Counted from the stretch's first letter, positions 46,401-57,701 are shown. The stretch is 64,000 nucleotides of DNA from Pseudisothecium myosuroides (GCA_951799445.1 OX637297.1:11904001-11968000), one strand, 5' to 3'. Notes: generated from the sequence alone by a model not told the origin. Translations and numbers: made by a program.

Positions 46401-49400
46401 CTAAGGCCTGTAATCACTATCTCCTTTCACCTCAGCTCTGCTACAATCTCCTGCATTTCCCCATCCAATGTCTTCATTGTCGGATGTGTCTGCCATGTCG
46501 TCCGATGAAGAATTTAAAACTGTCACTCCTTCCTTATGAACTTTACTAAACATACTTGATCTCCTTTGTTTGCCTTGGTTCTTCTCTTTCTTTACTTTCA
46601 ATATAGTCTTCATTTTATCTTCCTTGAGGGAAACACTCATCATTTTCTTTTAAGGAACATGAAGACATGCATCAAGGGGGGTTCTACCTATGTTTTGTCG
46701 TTTTCTTGGGCTAGCTGCAAACGGTTGCATTTTGCTTCTGTTTTTGGGTTTGATGAAATGTTTTGCCTCCAATTTCAGTACTCCGACCTTTCCTTGAATG
46801 TTTACCTTCATTGCATTCATAGACAGCCCTATAGGGGTCAATGATTTGGTTGAACATTGTAGCGGTGCACAGCTAGCTTCCCGAACAAGCATTTCACCCA
46901 ATGTCTCGTCCTCCTCATCACCGTTGGATGGTGACTTTGTTTCATTTGAATTGATGCGAGGCCGTGCTTCTTTTGACATCTTCACAATACGGTTCCAACG
47001 GCCAGAGTTTCCCGAACCACGTACAGTTGTTGCCGCTGTTTTTGACACTGCACGCGGAAGACCCCTACGTCGTGGTACTTGAGGATCTTCCTTGATGTGC
47101 TTCTTGCCTCTCTCGTTCACCCGAATTGGGCTCCTAGACCCATGCATCAAACCAGGATCAATATTCTCCTAAACTTCGGTTCCTCCATTATTTGCAGTAC
47201 TTGGTTCGACACTATTGTGGTTTGGCAATACCACAGTACATGGGACTGAAGCATTGTCCACGTTCATTGAGACATTGAGCTCAAACTGTGCTGTGCCATT
47301 CTATTTGTCCCTTTCTTGCAATTGTCCCACTGCCGCGGATGTAGCCTTTGAAATTTCAAGAACTTCATCCGATTTTCCAGTGCCATCATTGGCTACAGTC
47401 GTCTCATTTGCCACTACTACCTCTTTGTACCTACCTTCCCTTTCTGGTACAAGGTTTTGGCTACTAATAAACCTGGTTCCATCTACAAATCTGGCTATAG
47501 GAATTTGGGCCTCATCTCCACCAATGCCACCATCTTCATCATCTGCACTACTGTCCTCATTTGAACCGCTGTCCTCATCTAATTCAAACTTGAAAGGGTC
47601 TCCGTGATCAACATCAAAGTCTTCATTACTTCAATTTGGGCTAGGAAACGGTCCATCATCAAAGTCCTCTACATCGTTGTTCATGACATCTTTGTCATTA
47701 ATTTCAAGCCCGTCGTCATCAACTTCTTCTTCGTCTTCCGAGATAAACCCCTCTGAATCCTCGGACTCTACGTTGTCCTCGTACCACTTCTTCTCATCAT
47801 GTACCTTCGATGCGGCCAAGACTTTTGAATTGGTGTACACATACACCAAATTTGCTGCTCTCTGTGTTTTCAACTTGTTCCGAAACTTATTGTAAACAAA
47901 CGAATAGCTACTCCAATTTCATTCGCATGAAGATGATGATACCGGTTGGGCCAATATCCTCTTGGCAATTGGAGCAATGAGCTTCCCGCATGCACCCTCA
48001 AAATTTCACCAAGCATGAGCCGACAACATTTGTTCATCCGGATTCAACATGTTATGGAACGGAGGGGTTCTATGTCGAAAGGCTACAAATTCCTTCACCA
48101 CCATCACGTACTCCCCTGGTTTATATATTCTTTGAATAACCCGCTTGCATGCCTCCGTTGCTTCTGTATCATCGGCCAATTCCTTATCATGAAGCAGGTA
48201 GGGGTTTAGAAGTGCTCCTGCATAGTGTAGAACTGTCTCCCCCATTTTGTGTTGCTTCAAGAACAAGGTCTTCAATTGTTCGGCTAAATTTACAGACAAT
48301 TTAAAAGGCGCGCTCTGTAAAGAGAAGACATGTTTTTGTATACCTCTCATAAGATGCAAGACCTTGCCCATGCATGGTGTCTTGGCATCCAAATCACGTA
48401 GAGCATACACAACTGGAGCCACCACTTCCTTGATATTCATCAAACGATTCCAGAAATGATCATTCAAAATGAATTGGATTACAGCTCGAGACTCTGAGCG
48501 CGGCTTTGTGTTTTGGGTGTCTTTTAGCTTTCGCACGTACCCGACCTATTGTGGATCCACCACACTTTGCTGTAATGCTTGTTTAACCTTCAACAAACGG
48601 TGAATCATGATAAAATTAGAGGCAAACCTCGTTTTTGCCGGCAACAACAAGCTCAACTTTGTCTCGTGCTTTCGAAATATGGCAAGTGGCATTTGCCTAC
48701 TCTTGAAGAATTTCACTATAGCATGGGCTTTCTCCACGTAATCCGAAATCCATTTTGACTTCTTCCAATCTTTTAGCAACAAATTCAAGGCGTGCACCAC
48801 GCACCCTTGAAAAAACATATGTGGATACCTAGCGGAGACCAAATTCCACTCTGCCGGATTCACTGGTGCATTATCCACAGTCACTTGTACCACATTTGAG
48901 GGACCCACGTGTTCTATGAATCTCTCCAACACAGACGCCAAATACTCTGCGTTTTTTTCCACCCCACTTGTATCCACCGATCCAATGAATTCCTCCCCTG
49001 AGGCTGAGACTAGCATGGCATTTATTAATGGGCGATTCGAAACGTCACTCCATCCACTGATAGACAATGTTGCTACAACAAATGATATGTTTGCCGCGTA
49101 AAAAAGTTTACCCATACAGCATTCAATTTCCGTTTGGTTGTTTCTTCAAAGCCATCGGCTAGACTACTCTGTTTATGCAGCCTACTACTTGATGCCCTTG
49201 GAGTTCCACGTTCACCGGATGTTTCAGTGGTTCGATTTATTTTTGAACCCACACCTAGAAGTTCTTGAGGTGTCGTGCACGAACCCTCTTGCATAGAACG
49301 CGTCATGCCCATGCCATTCAAAAAATCGTTTCTGTTCATAGGGGTGTTGTTTCCATCTACGTTATCAGTGGCCGCAGGCCGCCGTGGAAATTTCCCTCCA

Positions 49401-49560
49401 CAACAAAGAAATAGAACTTGAACCTCAGATGTCAACCTAGGACAAAGGCTGACCCCGGTATCACAAAAGCTGATGGGCCTTGATATCCTAGGTGGCTCAA
49501 CATACGGCATGGTTTTTTGGCGAAGATGAGTTGACAAGCCTTGCATTGCACTTTATTTGG
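46401..49560 (-). pseudogene. hAT-superfamily transposase pseudogene (BED + DUF659 + C-terminal dimer region)
   Basis: Minus-strand order: a BED-type finger (KVQCKACQLIFAKKPCRMLSH, about 49545-49490), a linker with LADGFEETTKRKL, a frameshift in a T-run near 49105 with loss of the usual segment before the core, then DUF659 (GWSDVSNRPLINAMLVSAS, VVQVTVDNAPVNP, CVVHALNLLLKDW), the hAT C-terminal region (ACGKLIAPIAKRILAQPVSS then SSCE-stop-NWSS) and a long acidic/basic tail to 46401. hAT transposases cut and paste DNA as dimers in the nucleus. From 49115 to 46401 there is no frameshift, but stop codons interrupt at 48546, 48006, 47919, 47631, 47301, 47169 and 46650. It is not functional as read. 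Terminal inverted repeats and an 8-base duplication were not found. Confidence 0.85.
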
Positions 49561-49826
49561 TGGCGAGACTCCATACCAAGTGGAGAAGTCCTTAATCATA
49601 GTAACGGGTTCAAATTTTTAGATTTTAAACAAGTTGAAAACGTAAACACCGGATTCACAATATCCAAAAGGTAACAAGCACTGCGTGCACAAAGCCTTGA
49701 AAATTCAAGGCCCCCCCATCCACTAAACTATACATTACCAAGCAAGGGACACAAAAAATTGCAGCTCCTAGCCCTTGGAAATCTTAGTGTTCAGTTTCTC
49801 AAGAGTACTTTGACATACCTTCTTCC

Positions 49827-50035
49827 TCCCACTTATACTCTTGAGCCTTGTGCAGCTGGAGCAGCCTTTGGTGCGGATGGGGCGGTCGGGCGGTCGGGTG
49901 TGTGGTCAACCAAGCGGACGGGTGCGGGGCTACGCGGGGCTGACGGGCAGGCGGGCAAGCGGGCGGGTCCAACCGCCGCTCGGACAAAACGGTGGTCGCC
50001 GGTGGGACGGTTGCTCGCAAATGGTTGTAACTGGG
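49827..50035 (-). promoter_or_regulatory. GC-rich island 2 with TATA box, upstream of the hAT relic
   Basis: From about 49865 to 50020 the sequence is dense in GGGCGGTCGGG, GCGGACGG and GACGGGCAGG. On the minus strand it is followed by GAGTATAAGTGGG near 49830, a good TATA-box candidate about 280 bases before the BED-finger frame. I infer the promoter of the hAT unit. Confidence 0.5.
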
Positions 50036-50623
50036 GAAAGACAATCTGTCTAGCACATTCAGGCCACAGTAGGCATTCTAGTGGGTGCAACCACCTAGGG
50101 GCTAGTTAATTAGTTTGATTATTGGTCTGGAAGAGGTCATGGGTTCGAATCTTAGTTTGATGTATTTGTATTCCATGCTGAGCTCTAATTATTAGTTACA
50201 AATTAAATTCTCCTTCGAGTGGGAGTATTATACATATTTGTAGCTATTAATCAAAGCTTTTACCTGGGACTTAGGATCTTGTTTGTTCATATTTCATTCA
50301 CATTTTTTATTTACTCCTTCAAGCAATGAAGCTGGACGAAAAGGAATGCAATTCTATGGTACATATACATGGCATTACATGGATTTAATAACTATGGATG
50401 TGAAATTATCTTGTACGCAAAGGACACAAAATACATTGTTGATAAAATTCCAAATCAAAACTCGTTTCCATTGCATAGACATTTATATGTTATAAAGAAC
50501 TCATGACATACCATGAGTGCAATGACTTAGTACTACTCAATCCTTGTACCATCAAAACAACAATTACTATTCTATTTATAGTTGCATCTTAAGAGAGAAA
50601 AAAATTTCCACTACAAGTTCTAA
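50036..50623. other. Intergenic between the hAT relic and the RING gene
   Basis: No gene is seen. The right end is the 3' flank of the minus-strand RING gene. CCACTACAAGTTC near 50609 resembles but does not match a CACTA terminus. Confidence 0.4.
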
Positions 50624-53600
50624 TCATCTGCTGCTATCCTCTCTCGAAACAAGAGACGTCCCTTCTTGAGCCAAGCGTCGTCTACTTCCTTGGCGAGTTT
50701 CCTGCTGTTGACTTGGGCGGACGATGGACCTTCCACTTCGCACTTCCACGTCAACTATAGAAAATAGCCGTTTTGACTCTGGAGAATGGTCATCCTCTTC
50801 TTCAACCCTTTTGCATTTTTTATTCCTTGTGGGAGTCAAATCCATGTCTTCTGCCTTCAAGGCTCTCAAAGCACTGTCTATTTGATCTACCATTGCCTGG
50901 ACTACTTCGTCATCACTTTTCAACTGTAATTTGCTCGGTCGATCTCCTTCCAGCAAGAATGCTCTCCACTGACCTACAATGTTGGCCATCTTCCTATCGA
51001 ATGCCCCTTCCACATCCACTAATGCATGCTTTGTACTTGTTTGCCCACTTATTTCTATAGGAGCACGAAATTCTGCACCTTCTTCCAACTTTGATAGAAA
51101 AAGGGCCCTGCCTATCAGATCGTGGTTATACGTCCCATACTGGTCATTGAACTCTTTCGAACGCTCCACCTCTATCCATTTCCCATCTGGCCCTATCTTC
51201 ACTTCCTTCTCGGGAAACCGGAAGAACTTTTTGTGTTGTACGCTCCAATGCCCCCCCATGTTGCGACAAAACAATTCACGAGCCTCTCCATCCTCAATAC
51301 CTTGGGCTCGCAACTCCACCTCTCTGTTTATAGTCATCCATATAAAGTCATCTTCCGCTCGTTCAGTCTTTTCGTACAATCCATGCTTCCGTTCACTTGC
51401 ATCCCATATCAAAGGTTTACTCCAATGTAAATAATTATGAAATTTGAATGGCCCTTGGTCAAGTGGAAGGTTCCATCGAGTGTATTCGTGGTTGGGGGGC
51501 ATCACTTCTAGTATTCCAAGCATTTCGTAGAATTTAGGGCTCAAAGGAGCACGGCACTCCGCACAAACCAAACGACTTAGTGATGCTTTGACTATACATG
51601 TCACATGGAAAGTGTGGTGACATTGACCCATAGTTAGGGCTCCTTCAGGACCAAGAACACCAAGACAAGTGCTACAATAACTCTCCAACATGCTTGGGGC
51701 TGTGTCACAAGCACTCACTACTACCTTCTCCTCCTTCTTGATATGCGCTGATAGCGTATTGTAAGAAACCCATCCTTTCTCTGCTTTGAAGGACCAATTC
51801 ACACTCTTAGGCTGTGGTTCTTTCTTTGTGTGATTCAACCGCTTAAACATGGCATCCATATCTCCCCAACATGTTATTTCGGTGTAATCCCCCGTACGTT
51901 CATCGAACGCATTCTTGAACCTTTTTAAAGACGTCAAAACGGCATTGCAATCTTCATCCGAACTCCTTGCTAGTTTTTGAACGCTTTGCATTGCTTGTGA
52001 TATCACGGAGGGCTTGTCTTCTAGTTTTTGTATCCACGCCAACCATCTATCTTCCAATCCGCTCTTAGGCATGTAGTCGTCCATGTGAAGAGTTTCTTTC
52101 AATCGTTCCAACTCCGACTGCACAAGCACTTTTTCTTGGATTGCCTCTTCCAATTTCTGCTTTAGCTCTTCAAACTCATGGCTTTCAGTTTGCATGGAAG
52201 CATCTATGCCAGTTGGGTTAGGCTCCGGACTAGCAGAACGTGCTTTCACTTTCTTTTTGCGGGTGTCCTCATCGTCATCCAAATACACTACCTTAGGCGG
52301 CCTCAACGGACCGGATTTTGCTATCTTGTCCATCGGCACTGCTCAAGGTTTGGTTCTGTTGGGTCTCATTTCACACAATTGAGTGATAATTGTGTCTAAT
52401 CGGTCAATTACATCCGCAGGTGCAAGCACTTCAGCATTCTTGGGCTTCACGAGCGTCTTCTCCATCTTCCACTTCCGTATCAAGTCCTTACACTTTGCCC
52501 TCAACTTCATATTCTTTGACTCTAAGCCATTGAATGTGTTTGTTGGGCTCACTTTGTTGTCAAGAACTGGCACCCAAGACTTAGTGAAATCCAAGAAAGA
52601 CAAGGCACCAGTCAGAAGTGCAGGCGACATTCTAGAAAATTCCGAAGCTAGCTCAATAAGCTTGGGGACAGTTTGAGATACGATACAAGCTGAAGACGTC
52701 AATTGGTAAGCAGTTTCTGCAATGGACGGCCAAGTAGCTTCCCCTGCATGGAATGTAGAACTACTAGCCTTGTTGTTCGGGCTTTTGACGGGTGTGCCTT
52801 CTTCAGATTTTTTCAAACGCTCATCACACTCCAGCAAATAATCTAGCTTGTCAGCACTCGGCATTTGACAGAATTGCCAAAGAGCGCGATCACTCATGTC
52901 TAACAAATGCGGATGCTTGTTGCGAATCTCTGTAAAATCAATGGTAGAATTTTTGGCCATGTCCTTGTTTTCTTCTCCGTTTCTTCGTGGTGGTTGCACC
53001 TCCATTTTAGGGCTTATGACTAGACTCATTGGCAAGGAAGTAGAAGGACGTGTGTACATTAGGGGGTCTAGAGCATTGTTCTCTATAAGACTATCAATTT
53101 GGGCATATGCCTTTGCCACTTCTTTGGCAGCGACCTCTTTTTGTGGTAAAGAAGCTGCCTTGTTTCATATTGCAAAGTTGTCCTTCTTTGGAGGTAAATC
53201 TCGACCTAGTACGGTTGCCAAAATTGGGGCGGATGTCAACCCCTCTCCCATCGCAGCAAAAGAGAAGACACTACTTTGTTTTGTTTGCGGAGTGATAAAC
53301 AACTCTCCCTTTGCACCTCCCAAGGAGGCACTGCTTACTTTCATCGGGGGAGTTGAGAAGACCTCTCCTATTGCACCTTCCATGACCGCATTGCTCAATT
53401 TCGATAGGGGAGCTAGAAGGACCTTTTTTTTTGCACCTCCCACACCTGCACTGCTCACGGTTGTCAGGGGAGTGGAGAACACCTTTTCTTTTGCACCTCC
53501 CACAGGAGGATTGCTCACGGTCCTCTGGGGATTTAAGGACAACTTTTCGATTGCACCTCCCACAGCAGAAGTGCTCACGGTTGTTGGGGGAGTTGAGAAG

Positions 53601-54292
53601 ACCTCTCCTTCCGCACCTCCCACGGAAGCATTGCTCATTTTTGTTAGAGGAGTCGAGAATACCTCTATTTCTGCACCTACCAAAGAGGCATTGTTCAATT
53701 CCGCTAAAGAACCAAACTGTAATGAATCACTTGTTTCCTCCAAGGCCTTAGACACAAAGGCTGTAGTATTTTTTAATACTTTTTCTCGTTCTGCCTCAGG
53801 ATTGGACACAAGCGGAATATCTTTTTCATCTTTTCCAATCAAAAGTAGAGCTTGTGTTGTTGTCGGAAACGTGTTCCAATCCACCTTGTGGTTCAATATG
53901 AGTTCCGCGTACACCATATATCCCAAATTGTAGTTTATGTACCTCTTACTCATTGCCTTATCTCCAAAGAGGGCTTGCCACACTTCCTTCAATTGATGGA
54001 CAAATTCATCGTTGTTGCAAGTTGATGGCTTACAATCGAAAGCCTTTGTGTGACTGTCGTGCGAATCCCGAGGCCACAACTTGTCAATGTGGTACATTTT
54101 TACATATTGCCTGCACGGTTTGGACGTCCAGTACTCTGCCTCTTCTTCTTCCCAATGGCTCTCGGCTTTGATGTCCAAATCATCTAAAATCACGTAGTGA
54201 AGCTCATGCTTCGCTCCTTTTGGTTTAACCTTCTTGTTTTTCTCAGCGGCTGAAGTTTTCCCATCAATACCCGCAGCACCTTCACCCGCCAT
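50624..54292 (-). pseudogene. Large RING-finger gene of a repeated unit, ~1,220 codons with two in-frame stops
   Basis: ATG at 54292 (GCCATGG-like context) opens one continuous frame to 50624, broken only by TGA at 53165-53167 and 52343-52345. In order: a basic start, an unknown N-terminal domain (EAEYWTSKPCRQYVKMYHID, NYNLGYMVYAELILNHKVDW), seven 20-residue repeats, a middle helical region, a coiled coil, then a RING-type finger (CSTC, QCHHTFHVTCIV, CAEC; about 51690-51550) and a basic tail. RING fingers usually act as E3 ubiquitin ligases; this one is inferred from Cys/His spacing. The N-terminal domain recurs in the + strand copy at 56949. No transposase signature is seen. The gene may encode an accessory protein of a mobile element. 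Both TGA codons could derive from CGA. Confidence 0.65.
53281..53705 (-). repeat. Exact-period 60-bp coding repeat, seven units
   Basis: GCACCTCCCA (or a close variant) recurs at 53313, 53373, 53433, 53493, 53553, 53613 and 53673, exactly 60 bases apart, with no indel. On the coding strand each unit gives a 20-residue repeat of the form VGGAxGEVFSTPLTxxSNAS. Units differ by several substitutions yet none has a stop codon. The repeat is part of the RING-finger gene and probably forms a flexible spacer. Confidence 0.92.
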
Positions 54293-54479
54293 GATTGGCA
54301 AATTCAAATTGCGGGCACTTCAAATTAAATAAATTTTGCACCCCAATGACCTCCAATGTCTATGCACAAGTGAATTTGTGAAAAGAAACCAGTAATGAAA
54401 GCTCAATGACCCCAACTCTCCACCATGTAGGAGCAACTAGCGCTTATAGCAACAGTAGCACAACCAACTTGGCGTCGGA

Positions 54480-54862
54480 GGAGAGAAGAAGTGAGGAAGT
54501 CCGAGGAGGCCGTCTCCCCTTATACCCGACTGACCCTAGACCTAAATCACGACCGCCGCCGAACCGGCCGCGGACTGCGCGGACCGGCCCCGAGCCTGGG
54601 GACCGCTGCACGGACTGCTTTGCCAGTGAATGCGGGCGGGGCCGTCCGCTCCAACCCAGCGCCGACTGCAGGCTAATCGTGGGCCGACCGCTTTCGGTGA
54701 CCGTTGCGGTCGGTAGGTTGGGCGGGACATGACCCGATCGCCGAGGGCCTCCATGTGTGGTTGTCCCGACGGTGCCGTCCTCAATGGACCGCGGACCGCC
54801 GGCCGATCGACTCAACCGACTGCCTGTCGTACTGCGCCTCCGTTCGCTGCATTTTTTTATTT
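54480..54862 (-). promoter_or_regulatory. GC-rich island 3 with TATA box, upstream of the RING gene
   Basis: A GC- and CpG-rich block containing CCGACCG, CGGACCG and GGCCGCGG motifs lies directly upstream of the RING gene. On the minus strand GGTATAAGGGG near 54519-54528 is a TATA-box candidate about 230 bases before the ATG at 54292. The ORFs across the island are composition artefacts. I infer a promoter. Confidence 0.52.
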
Positions 54863-55379
54863 TTATTTTTCCCAAGTCTGTTGACTGTTTTCAAAGTCTA
54901 ACTTTGTCTGAACATTGGATTCTACTAATTTCAGATGGGACTTTAAACAATGCCACTTCATTCCACAAGCATCCGATGTACCTTTAATGCAGTGAAGGGT
55001 AATTTCAACTATTCTTTCACATATTTTAAATTTCAATAAAGTAATAAACCCTATGCCCTAAATCCTAACCCTATACCCTAAACCTTACACAATAGACACT
55101 AAGTATAGTGAATACTAAGCACAGAAAACTAACTTCTTGTTACATTTAGTTTTTGTTCTTTTGGATGAAATGGAATGATACATTGCGTTTTGTTTTAATA
55201 CCAAACATTGAACCTCACATTAGTTAGCCAAAACTTTGTTGCGGTATTAGGAATAGGGTCAAATAGGATTTTCCTTAATTCCTACACAATGAAGGCTTTT
55301 TTTAATGAAAATACTTTGATTTTGAAATGCAATGGTCCGGCATTTGTTCCTTGAATCCCCAAGAAAATATAAACTTCCC
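54863..55379. other. Intergenic between GC island 3 and the 164-bp array
   Basis: The region is AT-rich with CCCTA-type words near 55050-55080 (ACCCTATGCCCTAAATCCTA), which resemble degenerate telomere-like repeats but are too few for a call. No gene is present. Confidence 0.45.
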
Positions 55380-55890
55380 ATTTTAATTTGTGTTTGTCTT
55401 TTAAAATAAGGGCAAGAATTTAATCCCCACAAGGGTTATTCTAGTTGAAAATATTTACAACTTGCACATTTTTATCCTCATGCAATCCCCATTCGATATC
55501 ATGACCTTTGGATGTAAGTTCCACTAAATACAACAAATGTTTTATTTTTATTTGTTTTCGTCTTTTAAAATAAGGGCAAGAATTTAATCCCCACAAGGGT
55601 TCTTCAAGTTGAGAATATTTACAACTTGCACATTTTTATCCTCATGCAATCCCCATTCAATATCATGACCTTTGGATGTAAGTTCCACTAAATACAACAA
55701 ATGTTTTGTTTTTATTTGTTTTTGTCTTTTAAAATAAGGGCAAGAATTTAATCCCCACAAGGGTTCTTCAAGTTGAGAATATTTACAACTTGCACATTTT
55801 TATCCTCATGCAATCCCCATTCAATATCATGACCTTTGGATGTAAGTTCCACTAAATATAGCAAATGGTTTCTTTAATTTGTTTTTGTCT
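55380..55890. repeat. 164-bp tandem repeat, three units
   Basis: TTTTAAAATAAGGGCAAGAA begins near 55399, 55563 and 55727, and a decayed fourth start lies near 55890. Each unit also has CCCCACAAGGGTT, TTTACAACTTGCACATTTTT and ATCATGACCTTTGGATGTAA. The second and third units are nearly identical and the first is slightly diverged. It lies between GC islands 3 and 4, inside the space that separates two divergent related genes. Confidence 0.9.
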
Positions 55891-56269
55891 TTTGAATGAG
55901 ATGTCCAATTAATATGAATAAGAATTTCAAATGTAGACACGAATATAATAGACAACTATACAAAATTTAGAGTGATCTAATTCATTAAATTTGGGAGGGC
56001 AACACGATGACATTTAATTATAGGCAGTGAAAATTTTTTCCTACGTGAATACGTGATGTTGCGTATCTATAGAAGTGAAATGTGCAAAATGATAAAGGAT
56101 AAAAAAAGGCTATAAGTTTCCTGAATGCCGTGATTTAATATGTAGAGTCAAAAAATTATGAACATGAAGAGGAGTAGTTGTGAAATTGAGAATCGTGATC
56201 ACAATGAAGAACACCTTCAACCATTTCCACGAATTTTTTCATTTTTTCTCCAAACAGAATTCTGTTGTG
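55891..56269. other. AT-rich spacer
   Basis: No feature is recognised between the tandem array and GC island 4. Confidence 0.45.
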
Positions 56270-56760
56270 CTCAAATCGCTCGCCCGCCCGCCCACCCGCT
56301 CGAACTCCCGAATGCCCGCCCGCCCGCCCGCTTGCCAGCCCGCTCGACCGCCAGCTCGTCTGCCCGCATAACCACTAGCCTGCCCGACACCCCGCTTGAC
56401 ACCCCGCCTGACCGCCAGCCCGTCCGCCACCCGGCTTGACCGCCATCCCGCCCGACGTCCGTCGTCCACCCATCCTTCCAACCGCACGGCTGTCCATAAG
56501 TTTCGTGCGCCGACCACCATCTCCGTCCGCCACTTCCGTCCGCCCTTGTTGGTGACCGTGCGATCCAGCGGCCGACGGATGTGGTCCGCTAGATCTTCAC
56601 GTCCGTTTTTTTGCCGTTCGATGTGGTCGCCTCGGCTAGTCCGCCAGGCCCCCGTCTAACCGCATAAATAGCGGAGCGGACGGCTCATTTCTTCATAGTC
56701 CGTTCTTCCGGAGTGGGTGAACCAGCACCTTCGGGAATCTGCGCGCCCCTTCCGGCTAGG
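56270..56760 (+). promoter_or_regulatory. GC-rich island 4 with TATA box, upstream of the + strand relative
   Basis: From about 56278 the plus strand is dense in CCCGCCCGC, GACCGCC and CCGTCCGCC. At its right end CGCATAAATAGCGG near 56660 is a TATA-box candidate about 290 bases before the ATG at 56949. The layout mirrors island 3 and the RING gene on the other strand. The predicted ORFs (Arg/Pro/Ala-rich) are composition artefacts. Confidence 0.52.
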
Positions 56761-56948
56761 TGTGTGAATGGCTATGCTTGGATATTAAATTCTTTCTTGC
56801 ATTTAATTTCCACTTATATAGTGGGGGTCTGAATGCTCTTGTCCAATTGATTCATTCACGCGGTGGAACTCCTGCAGTCTTCATCCGCGTGTTTAGCAAC
56901 GTGATTTAAAATTTGTAATCAGTTCTTTTCATTTTAAGCAAGGTCACT

Positions 56949-57701
56949 ATGCCACATGGAACACCCTGGAGAAAAGGTCGGAAGGCCAGAAGGCAAAAAT
57001 CGCAGTACATGAGTTGGCAAGATTGGGCTAATCCGTTTTGTGTAGCAGAACTTGGATGGGAAGAGGAGCCCACAATACTGTGGAACGCCACAATGTGCAA
57101 AAAGTACATCAAAATGAAGCACATCTCCAAACTCTGGGATCAAGATTGTGCATTGCAGCAACAACCTCGTTGAGAAGGACAAACTACTACGTGTAAGAGT
57201 GCTCACTTTGTGCAACGATACAAGGAAGTCCGACAGGCAATTGGTTTACCAGAGGGGAAAAAAAATATCATGTTGTATGGGGTCATGGCCATGGTTTGGG
57301 CAAAGATTGTACTCCACAAAGAAGTGGATTGGTGCACAGTTTCAGGTAGAAATGTGAATACACTAAATCGCACAGCCCACGTGATTGATACGGAGTGGGA
57401 TACTGAAAGCGATTGCATGAGGGAGTAGTCCAATCAAGGCTTTGGACATTTTTCATCGGTTGTGATGCCGGATGCAGAGGATGAATCGGAAGAAGATGAT
57501 GATGTCAATGATGCTGCTACGCCTGTGACATTTGGAGAGAGGCACAAACATCAAGAAGACCGAGATGACATTATGTACAAACAAGACATGCTAGAGGCAA
57601 TGCGCAGAAGCAACGTTGCTAGTATGCGAGCAGGGAGCGGGGAGCAGAAAATGGTGAGCGGGGAGCGTACATCTTGGACGAAAAAGGGAAATGTGAGTTA
57701 A
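56949..57701 (+). pseudogene. Truncated relative of the RING gene's N-terminal region
   Basis: ATG at 56949 opens a frame that continues without frameshift to 57701 but has TGA at 57171-57173 and TAG at 57426-57428. The N-terminal part (ATMCKKYIKMKHISKLWDQD; YGVMAMVWAKIVLHKEVDW) aligns with the N-terminal domain of the gene at 50624-54292 (KPCRQYVKMYHIDKLWPRD; LGYMVYAELILNHKVDW). An acidic block (DEDESEEDDDV type) follows. The 20-residue repeats, coiled coil and RING finger are absent. The copy breaks off near AGCGGGGAGCG-rich sequence (57627-57668). It faces away from its relative across two GC islands. Confidence 0.7.

Noticed and set aside
50609..50624. CACTA terminus (CACTACAAGTTC)
   Set aside because: It differs from the CACTACAAGAAA terminus after nine bases, has no partner end and lies at the stop codon of the RING gene.
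46401..54307. Reading TGA/TAG as recoded codons (selenocysteine, readthrough or U-to-C RNA editing)
   Set aside because: U-to-C editing is known in organelles of some early plants, not for nuclear transposons, and all three stop codons are involved. Simple decay explains it better.
54444..54875. Open frames of 80-143 residues across the GC islands (also at 44184-44475, 49759-50109 and 56158-56520)
   Set aside because: They are open in several frames on both strands because GC-rich sequence lacks stop codons; the peptides are Arg/Pro/Gly-rich with no domain.
55040..55090. Interstitial telomere repeat (CCCTAAA)
   Set aside because: Only a few imperfect CCCTA words occur, with varied spacing.
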